A DNA stretch of 64,000 bases from SIAF01 sp046152955 (lineage in GTDB: Bacteria; Planctomycetota; Planctomycetia; Planctomycetales; Planctomycetaceae), in contig JBJXGA010000305.1 of assembly GCA_046152955.1 (NCBI GenBank), forward strand, positions 1 to 64,000, read 5' to 3'. Below the pieces are notes generated by a model. The model saw nothing but the letters and a program-made list of their open reading frames with translations, was not told the origin of the DNA and did not search any database. The position numbers were made by a program, and so were the translations under genes. Positions 1-7,952 of the stretch are shown here, piece by piece; the stretch's first letter is position 1, and each line of letters opens with the position of its first letter.

Positions 1-527
1 TTGCCGAGCATGTCATAGAACCCCCAGGGATTAGGAGCCTTCTGGCAGACCGGATGCGGACTCTGATCCGCGTTGCCGAAATGCCAGGCAATGGAATCGA
101 GCGGGCCGTACGTGGCGGCGGAAGTCCCCGCTCGGCATGCGTATTCCCATTCTGTTTCGGTCGGCAACCGATACTCCCACTCCTTGCTCAAAATGCCTGC
201 ATCACGATCGATCTGAGTGAGCGTGGCGCAGAAGTCCGTAGCCCCTTGCCAGCCAACCGAGTCCACGGGCGCGTCCTTTGTTGGGTCGTCTGTTGGGCGA
301 TCCTCCGCCCAGGAAGCGGATGCGTACCTCGGACATGGGATCACCCGTTCGAACTGTCTTTGCGTCACGGGTGACATGCCCAGATAAAACTCGTTCGGCA
401 GCGTGACCTCACGCTCTCTTTCAAAATACGCGCGCCCCACTTCGTCTGGCGGGCTGCCCATGATGAATGATCCAGGATTCACGAGAATCAGGCGGGCACC
501 GCGGGAACTGGTCAATTCCAAATTCAT
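1..527 (-). CDS. SUMF1 / formylglycine-generating-enzyme domain protein, N-terminal part (runs off the window)
   Basis: The frame opens with ATG at 527 and runs in frame to base 1 without a stop, so the 3' part lies outside the window. The 175 visible residues match the front of the FGE-sulfatase (SUMF1) fold: an early FIMGSPPDE motif (FxMGS), then GMSPVTQRQFE (the usual VTxxxF), then VDSVGWQGATDFC (the VxWxxA helix), then RLPTETEWEYACRAG, and NPWGFYDMLGN at the window edge (the GLYDMLGNVWEW motif). In planctomycetes such domains are often fused to kinases or caspases, or stand alone as secreted or cytoplasmic modules; here the domain starts directly at the N-terminus with no signal peptide. 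Substrate and catalytic state cannot be judged because the Cys-containing C-terminal half is missing. Confidence 0.8.
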   Translation of the reverse strand, partial: MNLELTSSRGARLILVNPGSFIMGSPPDEVGRAYFEREREVTLPNEFYLGMSPVTQRQFERVIPCPRYASASWAEDRPTDDPTKDAPVDSVGWQGATDFCATLTQIDRDAGILSKEWEYRLPTETEWEYACRAGTSAATYGPLDSIAWHFGNADQSPHPVCQKAPNPWGFYDMLG

Positions 528-632
528 GTGACGTCTCGCAGAACTCAGGGATCGCTATTGAATTCAATTCCTCATTTCGTCCGATGATAGGCCGCGGGAA
601 AATCCTTGGCCACCGATGAGAATTTGCCTCGG

Positions 633-1090
633 TCACATCGACCGCTGCATCGAGGCTGCACAGGCTGGCCTGTCGGAGATGGCCAGCCGGCCGACGGCGT
701 GTTGTGCCGACATCCGCCGCTGCTTCCCCCAATCCAGCACCGCCACGATCCCCCGCAACTGCCTCTCGTAAATCGGATCGTCGCCCTCCGTCACCGCAGG
801 CAACAGCAGAATCTGCTCCTGGATGTCCGGCGCCAGGCAAAGCAAGTTCATGACCTGCGTGATCCGGGCGCTGGTCACGTGCCCGAGCCGCGCCAGGTCG
901 GCGTAGTCGCGAACCTCGCCGTCCCGGATCAACGTCTCGAACCGGTGGGCCAAGGCCAAGAGGCGCGCCACACGGGGCACACGGCCGCGTCGGTGGGCCG
1001 GTTTGGGGAACTCGCCGAGATCAGCACCGGCGAGCCGTGGCGGCCACGATGGGACCGGGCCTTCTTCTTGATCGTGATGGGCGTCGTCAT
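633..1090 (-). pseudogene. Frameshifted copy 1 of a recombinase-associated HTH-type gene
   Basis: From an ATG at 1090 the frame begins MTTPITIKKKARS, then loses register around 1010-1020. The remaining homology (RFETLIRDGEVRDYADLARLGHV onward, through PDIQEQILLLPAV to LRGIVAVLDWGKQRRM) continues in another frame down to 633. It is clearly homologous to the intact-looking gene at 2136-2546. DYADLARLGHVTSARITQVMNL has the shape of a helix-turn-helix. After DWGKQRRM the tail is unrelated to that of the other copy. A one-base indel plus a changed 3' end indicates a decayed gene. In planctomycetes I recall this small protein sitting directly downstream of serine recombinases; that association is from memory. 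Confidence 0.7.
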
Positions 1091-1414
1091 GCGGCGGTCG
1101 CCTGCTGCCCGGGCCACACGATCAGCGGCCTTGCCAGCTCTGCACAGGTCCGGAGCACTGGAAGACGCTTCTGTTCAAGCTCTGAAGCACCAGACAATGC
1201 AACTGATCGCGGCGGAACGGAAGAAGCGGAGTTCCAGGATGCTTGAGGATCAGAATGATGACAGGCCGTATCAACTTGACTGCGCTCGTTGCGAGCCTCT
1301 TGTTCTGTAAAGTTATATTGCATAATCATTTACAAAATCCGATCGAATCGGCGCAACTCATGCTGTTTTGTGAATGGCATTCGGAGTTCACAACCAAGCT
1401 AAAGGAGACTGAAA
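1091..1414. other. Gene-poor stretch: possible recombinase-tail remnant and upstream region of the 1415 gene
   Basis: On the minus strand the last 20 or so codons before the stop at 1087-1089 (ending WPGQQATAA) overlap the start of HTH copy 1 in the same ATGA fashion as the recombinase tail at 2543-2749. They may be the 3' end of a second recombinase remnant; farther upstream the similarity is lost. On the plus strand an AT-richer segment (about 1305-1345, with TATATT and TAATCA) precedes the secreted-protein gene and could hold its promoter. I cannot fix -35/-10 boxes with confidence. Confidence 0.3.
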
Positions 1415-1771
1415 ATGAAACGCTTCATCCTCACGGCAATCGTAGGCTTATCGACACTCGGTGGAATCGCAACATCGCCAGCTTCGGCTGGTCACCACGG
1501 GTGGGGTCGCGGGAATAGCGGATACGGTGGTGGATACGGTGGTGGATACGGGGGATACTACGGGAATGGCGGTCACGATTTTGCCCCGCACATGCATCAA
1601 ACGACCACGCCGTTCGGTTCGTTCAGTTGGTACGGGAACGGAGCACACGACTTTCAGCCCCATGCCCACACCTACAGCCCTTATTCATACGAAGGCCACA
1701 GCTTCTCGCCGTACGGATACACGCGAAGCTTCTATCCCCGGTATCCGAACTATACTTACGCTCCGTGGTAG
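1415..1771 (+). CDS. Small secreted Gly/Tyr/His-rich protein
   Basis: 118 residues. It starts at an ATG preceded at 7-nt spacing by a strong Shine-Dalgarno (AAGGAG at 1402-1407). Residues 1-25 form a clean signal peptide: MKR, a hydrophobic stretch, then cleavage near SPASAG. The mature part is low complexity: GYGGGYGGGYGGYYG around residues 37-51, followed by two similar units, YGNGGHDFAPHMH and YGNGAHDFQPHAH, and a Tyr/Ser/Pro/Phe-rich tail. No enzymatic domain is visible. Such compositions occur in exported matrix-like or metal-binding (His-rich) proteins, but function is unknown. The gene lies between two decayed copies of the HTH-type gene, so it may be cargo of, or caught in, an old mobile segment. 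Confidence 0.8.
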   Translation: MKRFILTAIVGLSTLGGIATSPASAGHHGWGRGNSGYGGGYGGGYGGYYGNGGHDFAPHMHQTTTPFGSFSWYGNGAHDFQPHAHTYSPYSYEGHSFSPYGYTRSFYPRYPNYTYAPW

Positions 1772-1909
1772 TCGACTCTTCGTCGATCGAGCAGAGACGG
1801 TACGCGATGGACGAGGCCCTCGCCCGACGGTATCAGTGTTTTCAGCAACCCTTCGAGCGAGTCCTTCAGCAGCAGGTTTCGTCAGAGTGGCGCAGGCGTG
1901 AATCCCTCA

Positions 1910-2100
1910 GTGTGAGCGTCGGCGTAGTCGCGTACCTCGCCGTCCCGGATCAACGTCTCGAACCGGTGGGCCAAGGCCAGAAGGCGTGCCACACGGGGCA
2001 CACGGTCGCGTTGGGGGGCGGGCGTGGCGGCCTCGCCGAGTTTCAACACCTTCGAGCCGTGGCGGCCAAACTGGACTTGGGTCTCGGGGCCGCAGGGCAA
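1910..2100 (-). pseudogene. Fragment (copy 2) of the recombinase-associated HTH-type gene
   Basis: The minus strand encodes QFGRHGSKVLKLGEAATP followed by RVARLLALAHRFETLIRDGEVRDYAD, collinear with the gene at 2136-2546. It then breaks abruptly at DYAD (about 1918) into unrelated sequence. The N-terminal PITI segment is also absent. The piece thus lacks both ends. Nucleotide identity to copy 1 around 1919-2010 is very high by eye (the GTCGGCGTAGTCGCG to CACACGGGGCACACGG block), pointing to recent duplication or gene conversion between copies. Confidence 0.65.
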
Positions 2101-2135
2101 CGGCTAATGCTAAATAACACGGGAATCGCACAGAT

Positions 2136-2546
2136 CTAACCCGCGCTTTGACACAGGGCTTTCCACATTCTCCGCTGCTTTCCCCAGTCCGGCACCGCCA
2201 CGATTCCACGCAGCTGTCGCTCATGCACTGGGTCATCCCCGGTCTCTACCGCCGGCAGGAACAGCAGCGCCTCCTGGATATCCGGTGCCAGCAGCAACAG
2301 ATCCATGATCTGGGATAGCCGCGCCCGCGTGACGTGCCCGAGCCGCGCCAGGTCGGCGTGGTCGCGAACCTCGTCGTTCCGGATCAACGTCTCGAACCGG
2401 AGGGCCAGAGACAGCGGGCGCGCCAAACAGGGCACACGGCCGCGTCGAGGGGCCGGAGTGGTGGCCGCGCCGAGTTTCAGCACCTTCGGCCCGTCGCGGC
2501 CGCGCTGGAACCGGGCCTTCGACTTGATCGTGATGGGCGGCGTCAT
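2136..2546 (-). CDS. Recombinase-associated small HTH-type protein (copy 3, apparently intact)
   Basis: 136 residues. The ATG at 2546 overlaps the stop of the upstream recombinase fragment (ATGA, 2543-2546), typical of translational coupling. The N-terminus is basic (PITIKSKARF), then a central block LARLGHVTRARLSQIMDLLLLAPDIQEALLFLP resembles a helix-turn-helix, as in the HTH region of ParB-like or sigma-like proteins, followed by ERQLRGIVAVPDWGKQRRMW. Known family members accompany serine recombinases (from memory). Here the partner is only a tail, so this gene probably belongs to an immobile remnant. Exact DNA target and role are unknown. Confidence 0.65.
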   Translation of the reverse strand: MTPPITIKSKARFQRGRDGPKVLKLGAATTPAPRRGRVPCLARPLSLALRFETLIRNDEVRDHADLARLGHVTRARLSQIMDLLLLAPDIQEALLFLPAVETGDDPVHERQLRGIVAVPDWGKQRRMWKALCQSAG

Positions 2547-2749
2547 GCGGCGTTTTCCTGTTTGCCGGCCAGTTCAGCGGCCAGGGGCTTGATTCCCGTG
2601 GGGTGAAACGTGATCGAAATGTCGTCCGTCCGGGCGTCGTAGTCGACGTGCTCGATCCTCCGCTCCCGCTTGATTGAGTTGGCAGCCCTGCATACGATCC
2701 GTTCTGGAACTCGCCGTCGCGATGTGTACTGGATCACGCCCGATGCCAA
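2543..2749 (-). pseudogene. C-terminal remnant of a serine recombinase
   Basis: A 68-codon frame ends in RIEHVDYDARTDDISITFHPTG, then IKPLAAELAGKQENAA. I recognise the RxEHVDYD / ITFxPxGIKxLAxEL pattern as the end of large serine recombinases that planctomycetes carry next to the small HTH gene downstream. The catalytic N-terminal resolvase domain and the zinc-ribbon/recombinase domain are absent: upstream (beyond 2749) the DNA turns into the leader of the plus-strand glycosyltransferase gene. The stop overlaps the next ATG. Identification rests on a short tail, hence moderate confidence. Confidence 0.5.
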
Positions 2750-2861
2750 GGCGGCTGCGGGGCAGGGGATGGCCCGTTTCGTGGTTCTGGCGACATTCCC
2801 TTATGATCCGCCAGGATTGGATGACTCTGTTTTGCCGAACGAGAACTCGACTCCTTTGCCG

Positions 2862-4484
2862 ATGGCCACTCGCCAGAAGATTCACCCGCTGGAGGTTTTG
2901 GCGCTGGTGCTCGCGGCTGTGGCGATTTTGGGGGGATGCGCCTGGTCATCGTCGTCGGTCATATTCTGGCTGGATGAGATTCTCACGGCCCTGCCGGCGG
3001 GGGATCCGTCGTTTTCGCATATGCTCTCGGGACTGAAGGACGAACTCAATGCGATGCCTCCGCTGTACTTCGTTCTGACGTGGCTCTGGGCGCAGGTCGC
3101 CGGGGTCAGCGAGCTGAGTTTGAGGCTTCCTTCGGCGATTATGGGGGTCGTCGGGATGGTGGGGCTGTGGAGTGCGCTGCGGTCGTTTCTCCAGCGGGGG
3201 ATCGCGACCTGCTGCGCGATCAGCTTGCTCCTCTTGTGCCCGGAGTTTCGGGAACACCTTTACGAAGCACGCGGCTACAGCCACTACTTCGCCGGGTTTG
3301 CGTTGGCGTTCGCCCTGTATGTCCGGGCCGACTTGCAGCCCCTTTCGAGAGGTGCGTTGGCCTGGCCGGTGGTGGGGATTCACGCCTGGCTGGTGGCGAT
3401 CCATTATGTGGGAGGGCTGTTGAGCGGTCTGCTGGTCGGATCGGCGCTCCTCTCCTGGAAACTGGGGGGGAATCCGATTTTCCGGCGGTATGCAGTGAGC
3501 GCTATGCTGGGTTGGCTGGCATTCCTTCCATCGATCCCGTTTTACCTGGCTCAACGCCGCCTGGCGGGAGAATTCAATTGGCTCCCGCGTCCCAGCCTGC
3601 CGACGCTCCTCCAGGAGCTCGTCTTGCCGATCGATGGATTGGGACTCCTGGTGGTTGGAGCGCTGTTCCTGTGGAGGATGATGGAACGCCGATCGATCGA
3701 CTCCCAGGACAAATCCGCGGACTCGGCCACCGAGATTCCACTCCATCTCCTGAACTGCCTGGGGGCGGCGCTGGTCTTCGTTCCGGCGGTGTGGCTTGAA
3801 TCTCAGGCGGGGGCGCGGATTTTTCTTCCCCGGTATCTCTATCCGGTCGTCGTCTGCTGGATCGCACTCTTGGCCTGGGGATTGGCTCGACTCTGGGAAA
3901 AAGCGCACGGGCTGCCGCGAGAAACAGAGCCTGAAGGTGCGACTGTGCGGACGGGACGCGTGCTGTCGCCGACGCTCGGCGCTTCAGCCCTGTGTGCCAC
4001 ACTCGCCCTGGCCGCGACGCTGGCACTTTTTCGGCACGCCCGCCGGGTGGACTTTCCCTACAATGAGGCACAGGCGATTCGCGCTAAGCTCCGGGAGGCG
4101 GGGGCGTTCCCCGAGCTGCCGGTGGTGACGCTGGGAACGCATGAGTTCGCCTGCCTCAACCATTACCTGGGTTCGAAGCAGCGCGTCCTGCTGCTCGTTG
4201 ACGACGCGATTCCCAGGCAGCGCGGCTATCCGATCATCGCCCGCAATGCGTTAGCGCTCCAGCGGCACTACACCCCCGATCAGATCATCACGACGCCCGG
4301 CGAGTTCTTCGCACAGCAGGAGCGCTGCTTGGTCCTGGCAGATGACGCCGAGGTTGAAGTGCTGAAGGCCGCAGCGCCCGATGGAGCGTGGACCCGGCAG
4401 CCCGGCGGCGAGGGGCTCTGGCTGTGGGAGCGGCGAGCGCACGGCGACGATTCCGGCGGCGCGAATGGCCAGCCGCGGGAGTGA
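2862..4484 (+). CDS. Membrane glycosyltransferase, GT39/PMT-like
   Basis: About 540 residues from ATG 2862. An in-frame ATG at 2769 is possible, but its extension looks non-hydrophobic and abuts the antisense recombinase remnant. The first TM segment is LALVLAAVAILGG, followed by an acidic loop motif FWLDE, the position where GT39/ArnT-type enzymes carry their catalytic Asp/Glu pair. About ten hydrophobic segments follow, including a stretch near SYHYF-like residues in loop 2 and the tail of a C-terminal soluble domain from about residue 380. The family transfers sugars from polyprenyl-phosphate donors on the periplasmic face. Its convergent neighbour (4539-5411) is a DPM1-like polyprenyl-phosphate sugar synthase, a sensible donor-making partner. 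Confidence 0.75.
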   Translation: MATRQKIHPLEVLALVLAAVAILGGCAWSSSSVIFWLDEILTALPAGDPSFSHMLSGLKDELNAMPPLYFVLTWLWAQVAGVSELSLRLPSAIMGVVGMVGLWSALRSFLQRGIATCCAISLLLLCPEFREHLYEARGYSHYFAGFALAFALYVRADLQPLSRGALAWPVVGIHAWLVAIHYVGGLLSGLLVGSALLSWKLGGNPIFRRYAVSAMLGWLAFLPSIPFYLAQRRLAGEFNWLPRPSLPTLLQELVLPIDGLGLLVVGALFLWRMMERRSIDSQDKSADSATEIPLHLLNCLGAALVFVPAVWLESQAGARIFLPRYLYPVVVCWIALLAWGLARLWEKAHGLPRETEPEGATVRTGRVLSPTLGASALCATLALAATLALFRHARRVDFPYNEAQAIRAKLREAGAFPELPVVTLGTHEFACLNHYLGSKQRVLLLVDDAIPRQRGYPIIARNALALQRHYTPDQIITTPGEFFAQQERCLVLADDAEVEVLKAAAPDGAWTRQPGGEGLWLWERRAHGDDSGGANGQPRE

Positions 4485-4538
4485 TCTTGGTTAGATGCTC
4501 GCTGTAAGCCGGGGGGCAACGGGAATCGTGCCGCTCGG

Positions 4539-5411
4539 TCAGGGGACCAGCACTCGCGCACTCGACTCTGAAGGAACGCCCACGTCGCGGGCCACGGTCT
4601 CTTCGAGCACAGCCAGCCGCTGTTTCAAATCCGCGATCTCGTCACGAGGCCGAACGCGGGAGATCAGCCGTTCCGCCAGAATGTCGTCCGAGACCAGTAT
4701 CTTTTGAAAAAAGACCATCAACAGCGTGCTGAGGTAGCGGCGGCCCATCTCGCGAATCTTGAGATTCGAGCACCCCCAGGTGCGTCCGTACCAACTGATC
4801 GGCACTTCCGCAATGTTGTAGCGCCGCACGAGCGCGCTGAGAGACATCTCCAGCGTCAGATTGAAATGGCTGGCGCAATACGGACCGCACGCTCGGATGA
4901 CGTCTGTGCGATACGCCTTGAAGGCGTTCGTCAGGTCGTTGAATTTCGTCCAGAACATCCACTGCACGCATCGATTGACGATGCGGTTGAGAATCAATTT
5001 TCCCTTGGGATAATTCTCGACCTTGCTTCCCTTGACGAAGCGCGAGCCAAACACGCAGTCGTAGCCCTCATCGACGATCTTGCGATAATATTTGATCAGA
5101 TCCTGGACGTCATCGGAGCAATCGGCCATGTACACCACGACGATGTCCCCCTGGACCGCCTCCAGGCCCGAGCGGACTGCCCGGCCGAACCCTCCCGGTG
5201 GACGACGATTAACCAGCCGGACTGCCTGATCCTGCAGCATCTCCGCCTCGACCACCGCTCGCGTTCCGTCGGTGCTGTTGTCATTGACGACAATCGCTTC
5301 ATACGGAATCTGCCGTTCGCGCAGCGCGCCGCGCAGCTCCGCCAGGCACTTGGCGATGTTCTTTTCTTCGTTGTACGCCGGGATCACCACAGACAGCAGC
5401 ATGGGTCTCAC
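4539..5411 (-). CDS. GT2 glycosyltransferase, dolichol-/polyprenyl-phosphate sugar synthase-like
   Basis: 290 residues. GT2 fold: LSVVIPAYNEEKNI at residues 6-19, VVNDNSTDGTRAV near 42-54, and the nucleotide-metal motif ADCSDD near 96-101 where DPM1 enzymes have DxD-type ADAD. Phe/Tyr-rich helices precede a long C-terminal part without obvious TM anchors, ending in a short coiled-coil-like stretch (DEIADLKQRLAVLEETV, around 262-278). The family links a sugar from a nucleotide donor to a lipid phosphate. It is last in a minus-strand run behind two sugar epimerases and a Gfo oxidoreductase, so it probably uses the sugar they make. Confidence 0.8.
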   Translation of the reverse strand: MRPMLLSVVIPAYNEEKNIAKCLAELRGALRERQIPYEAIVVNDNSTDGTRAVVEAEMLQDQAVRLVNRRPPGGFGRAVRSGLEAVQGDIVVVYMADCSDDVQDLIKYYRKIVDEGYDCVFGSRFVKGSKVENYPKGKLILNRIVNRCVQWMFWTKFNDLTNAFKAYRTDVIRACGPYCASHFNLTLEMSLSALVRRYNIAEVPISWYGRTWGCSNLKIREMGRRYLSTLLMVFFQKILVSDDILAERLISRVRPRDEIADLKQRLAVLEETVARDVGVPSESSARVLVP

Positions 5412-5426
5412 TCCAACGGGACAATG

Positions 5427-5453
5427 TCATCCCACAAAAATCCGGTGCAGGTC
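5427..5453 (-). repeat. Duplicated end of the neighbouring epimerase gene (DLHRIFVG-stop)
   Basis: On the minus strand this 27-bp block reads GAC CTG CAC CGG ATT TTT GTG GGA TGA, i.e. DLHRIFVG-stop. The real end of the epimerase at 5503-5529 reads ELHRIFVG-stop. Differences are almost only synonymous. It looks like the leftover tail of a diverged homologue of that gene. Confidence 0.6.
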
Positions 5454-5459
5454 GAAACA

Positions 5460-5475
5460 GGGGGCTGACGCCCCC
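5460..5475. repeat. REP-like palindrome (GGGGGC-TGAC-GCCCCC)
   Basis: A perfect 6-bp GC stem with a 4-base loop lies between the two copies of the epimerase tail, followed by CCGCTCGCCTG. I recall extragenic elements of this wording (GGGGGCTGACGCCCCCCGCTCGCC) as abundant in planctomycete genomes. It could act as a transcription-attenuating hairpin between the epimerase and GT2 genes. Confidence 0.55.
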
Positions 5476-5502
5476 CGCTCGCCTGTTACGAATGCTATGT
5501 TC

Positions 5503-6576
5503 TCAGCCAACAAAAATTCGGTGCAATTCTTCCCGCTTTTCGATCAGCCAGCCTTGCACATCTTCGACGATCTTCCGCACGGAACGCTGCGGTCGCCAGC
5601 CGAAGTCCCGCTGCACTTTGTCGGCATCGGTGACGTAGATCCGTAAATCGACCGCATGCGTTTCGGGAACGGCAGAGATCGGCACTTCGCGGCCCGTCAC
5701 ATCGCGGCATAGCCCGGTCAGCTCCAGGAGCGACGCCGAGGTTTCCAACCCGCCCCCGACGTTGTAGATCCGTCCATCCCACACCTCAGGCCGCTGCATC
5801 TGCCTGGCCACGAGATCATACAGATCCTCGACGTGAAGCATATCGCGAACTTGCTTCCCCGTCCCGCCGTATCCGATGTATTTGAGCGGAACTCCAAAAT
5901 AGTGGCGGGCGACCCACAAAGCCACAACCCCCTGATCCACCTTGCCCAATTGCCAGGGACCGGCCAGCACGCCGCACCGATTGATCAGCGCCCGCAAGCC
6001 GTAAGCATGCACGAACTCTTCGACCAGCAATTCCCCCGCGAGTTTGCTGGCGCCATACAGCGATCGGGCGCCGGTGAGAGAGTACGACTCGCCGATTCCG
6101 CGGGACGAAAACCCGTCACGCGGCATCCCCTGGTCGACCCAGCGAAATCTTGTATCTGATTCTTCGAACGGAAGGCTGTTGAGCGAGGCCATGGGATAGA
6201 CGCGGCTGGTGCTCAGGAACAAGAACGCCGCCCCGCGCGCCCGAACCGCCTCCAGGCAGTTGATCGTCCCTTGCAGGTTGGTGTTGAGCAGATACCGCGC
6301 CGATCCCGACATCCCGGCATGCACCGACGGCTCCGCCGAACAATCGATCAAGAGATCGTATTCAGGAAGCGCGTCCAGATCCTCGGGACAGCGGACGTCG
6401 GCATGCAGGAACTCGACTCCAGCGGCATGGAGGCGACTGAGATTGAGCTCACTTCCGCGGCGTTTGAGACTGTCCACCGCCACGACGCGACTGGTTCCCT
6501 CACGGCGCAGGGCGAGCGCCAGGCTCGAGCCAACAAAGCCCGCTCCGCCGGTGATCGCCACGCAGTCAAAACCCAT
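5503..6576 (-). CDS. NAD-dependent sugar epimerase/dehydratase, CDP-tyvelose 2-epimerase-like
   Basis: 357 residues, extended SDR. The nucleotide-binding GGAGFVG lies at residues 10-16, a Ser-containing strand LFLSTSRVYP around 119-128, and the catalytic YGASK motif around 175-179 (Tyr and Lys present). Downstream KQVRDMLHVEDL and YNVGGG are substrate-pocket signatures of the CDP-paratose/CDP-tyvelose epimerase branch. The paralogue at 6665-7723 lies immediately upstream in the same orientation (88-bp gap). Together with the Gfo oxidoreductase and GT2 it makes a four-gene sugar module. The exact nucleotide sugar is not provable from sequence. Confidence 0.8.
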   Translation of the reverse strand: MGFDCVAITGGAGFVGSSLALALRREGTSRVVAVDSLKRRGSELNLSRLHAAGVEFLHADVRCPEDLDALPEYDLLIDCSAEPSVHAGMSGSARYLLNTNLQGTINCLEAVRARGAAFLFLSTSRVYPMASLNSLPFEESDTRFRWVDQGMPRDGFSSRGIGESYSLTGARSLYGASKLAGELLVEEFVHAYGLRALINRCGVLAGPWQLGKVDQGVVALWVARHYFGVPLKYIGYGGTGKQVRDMLHVEDLYDLVARQMQRPEVWDGRIYNVGGGLETSASLLELTGLCRDVTGREVPISAVPETHAVDLRIYVTDADKVQRDFGWRPQRSVRKIVEDVQGWLIEKREELHRIFVG

Positions 6577-6664
6577 CCGAAACTCCCACCGTCGCGCCCC
6601 GCACGACGTATGTCACATGCCCCCCCGTGTCATCCTCCCCGCCAACGCCCCGCGTCGCGACGCG

Positions 6665-7723
6665 CTACCGGGCCACGGCTGACTCACAGATTTCGGCGAT
6701 GATCTGTTCCAACGAGTATTTGTACGACCAGGCGGGAAAATGGCTTTGGAATCGACGGGTGTCGCTGATGTACCAGATGTGGTCCCCGATCCGGTTTTCA
6801 TCGCTGTAGACGAGATTCATTTTCTTGCCGATGATCCGCTCGGCAATGGAGATCGCCTCCAGAATCGAGCAGTTGCTGTGGCGGCCTCCCCCGGCATTAT
6901 AGACTTCGGCTGGACGGGGGTTCAAATAATACTGCCAAAACATCTGCACCAGATCATAGGAATGGATGTTGTCCCGGACCTGCTTCCCCTTGTAACCCAG
7001 GATCGTGTAGGGGGTTCCCGTCACGACGCATTTCACGAGGTACGAGAGAAATCCGTGGAGTTTTGCGCCGGAGTGCCCCGGTCCGGTCAGGCAGCCTCCT
7101 CGAAAACAGACGGTCCGCATTCCGAAGTACCGACCATACTCCTGGACCAGGATGTCTGCCGCCAGCTTCGAGACCCCGAACAACGAGTGTTTCGTATGGT
7201 CCACCGACATCTGCTCGTCGATGCCGAATTCAAAATAGGGGTGCGAGCGATCGATTTCCCAGCGAGACTCCAGCTCCACAAGCGGCAGCAGGTTGGGATT
7301 GTCGCCGTACACCTTATTCGTCGAGGTGAAAATGAAGCAGGCGTCCGGACAGTGCTTCCGCGTCGCCTCCAAGAGCACGTGCGTGCCGTTGGCATTGACG
7401 GAAAAATCGACGAACGGCGCCGAAGCGGCCCAATCGTGCGAGGGCTGCGCCGCGGTATGCACGACGGCGCGAATGTCTTTGCCGAACTCAGAGAAAATGG
7501 CGTCAATCGCCGCCTGATCGCGAATATCCGACTCGCGATGGACATATTTGGCGAGGGACTCCTCCAGACGGCGGCGGCTCCAAGTGGTGGAGGCCTCGTC
7601 GCCGAAGAACGACTTGCGCATGTCGTTGTCGACTCCCACGACCTGAAAACCCTGGGCGCTAAAGAATCGAGAGGTCTCGGCTCCGATCAGGCCGGCAGAA
7701 CCGGTAATAACGACAATATCCAT
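6665..7723 (-). CDS. NAD-dependent epimerase, CDP-paratose/CDP-tyvelose epimerase-like (Phe in catalytic motif)
   Basis: About 352 residues from ATG 7723, chosen because MDIVVITGSAGLIG begins the Rossmann strand directly; an upstream start at 7756 would add 11 unlikely residues. Key blocks: TGSAGLIG (7-14), FTSTNKVYGDNPN (Ser/Thr strand), SLFGVSKLAADILVQEYG, GGCLTGPGHSG, GKQVRDNIHSYDL and EVYNAGGG. The usual YxxxK is FxxxK here. I believe this subfamily commonly has Phe, so it may be a real subtype rather than a dead enzyme. It most likely catalyses epimerisation or dehydration of a nucleotide-activated deoxy sugar, paired with the next gene. Confidence 0.78.
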   Translation of the reverse strand: MDIVVITGSAGLIGAETSRFFSAQGFQVVGVDNDMRKSFFGDEASTTWSRRRLEESLAKYVHRESDIRDQAAIDAIFSEFGKDIRAVVHTAAQPSHDWAASAPFVDFSVNANGTHVLLEATRKHCPDACFIFTSTNKVYGDNPNLLPLVELESRWEIDRSHPYFEFGIDEQMSVDHTKHSLFGVSKLAADILVQEYGRYFGMRTVCFRGGCLTGPGHSGAKLHGFLSYLVKCVVTGTPYTILGYKGKQVRDNIHSYDLVQMFWQYYLNPRPAEVYNAGGGRHSNCSILEAISIAERIIGKKMNLVYSDENRIGDHIWYISDTRRFQSHFPAWSYKYSLEQIIAEICESAVAR

Positions 7724-7952
7724 GAAATCGCATCGGGGGTGAGGGGGGAAGCACAAACGCGCAACGCATCCTGCGTCATCGTCAGAATTTCAGCCCTTCC
7801 ATGAGAAAATGCCAGCCACCAATTGTCAAGCAACCAGCGGGAAATCAACGGGCCAGAACCGGTCATTCCCGACGCACGACAACCGGCTGACGACGCAATG
7901 GGAGTAGAATTGCACTAACCGCTTCATCGGGAGCAAACCCGTCCACCCCAAG

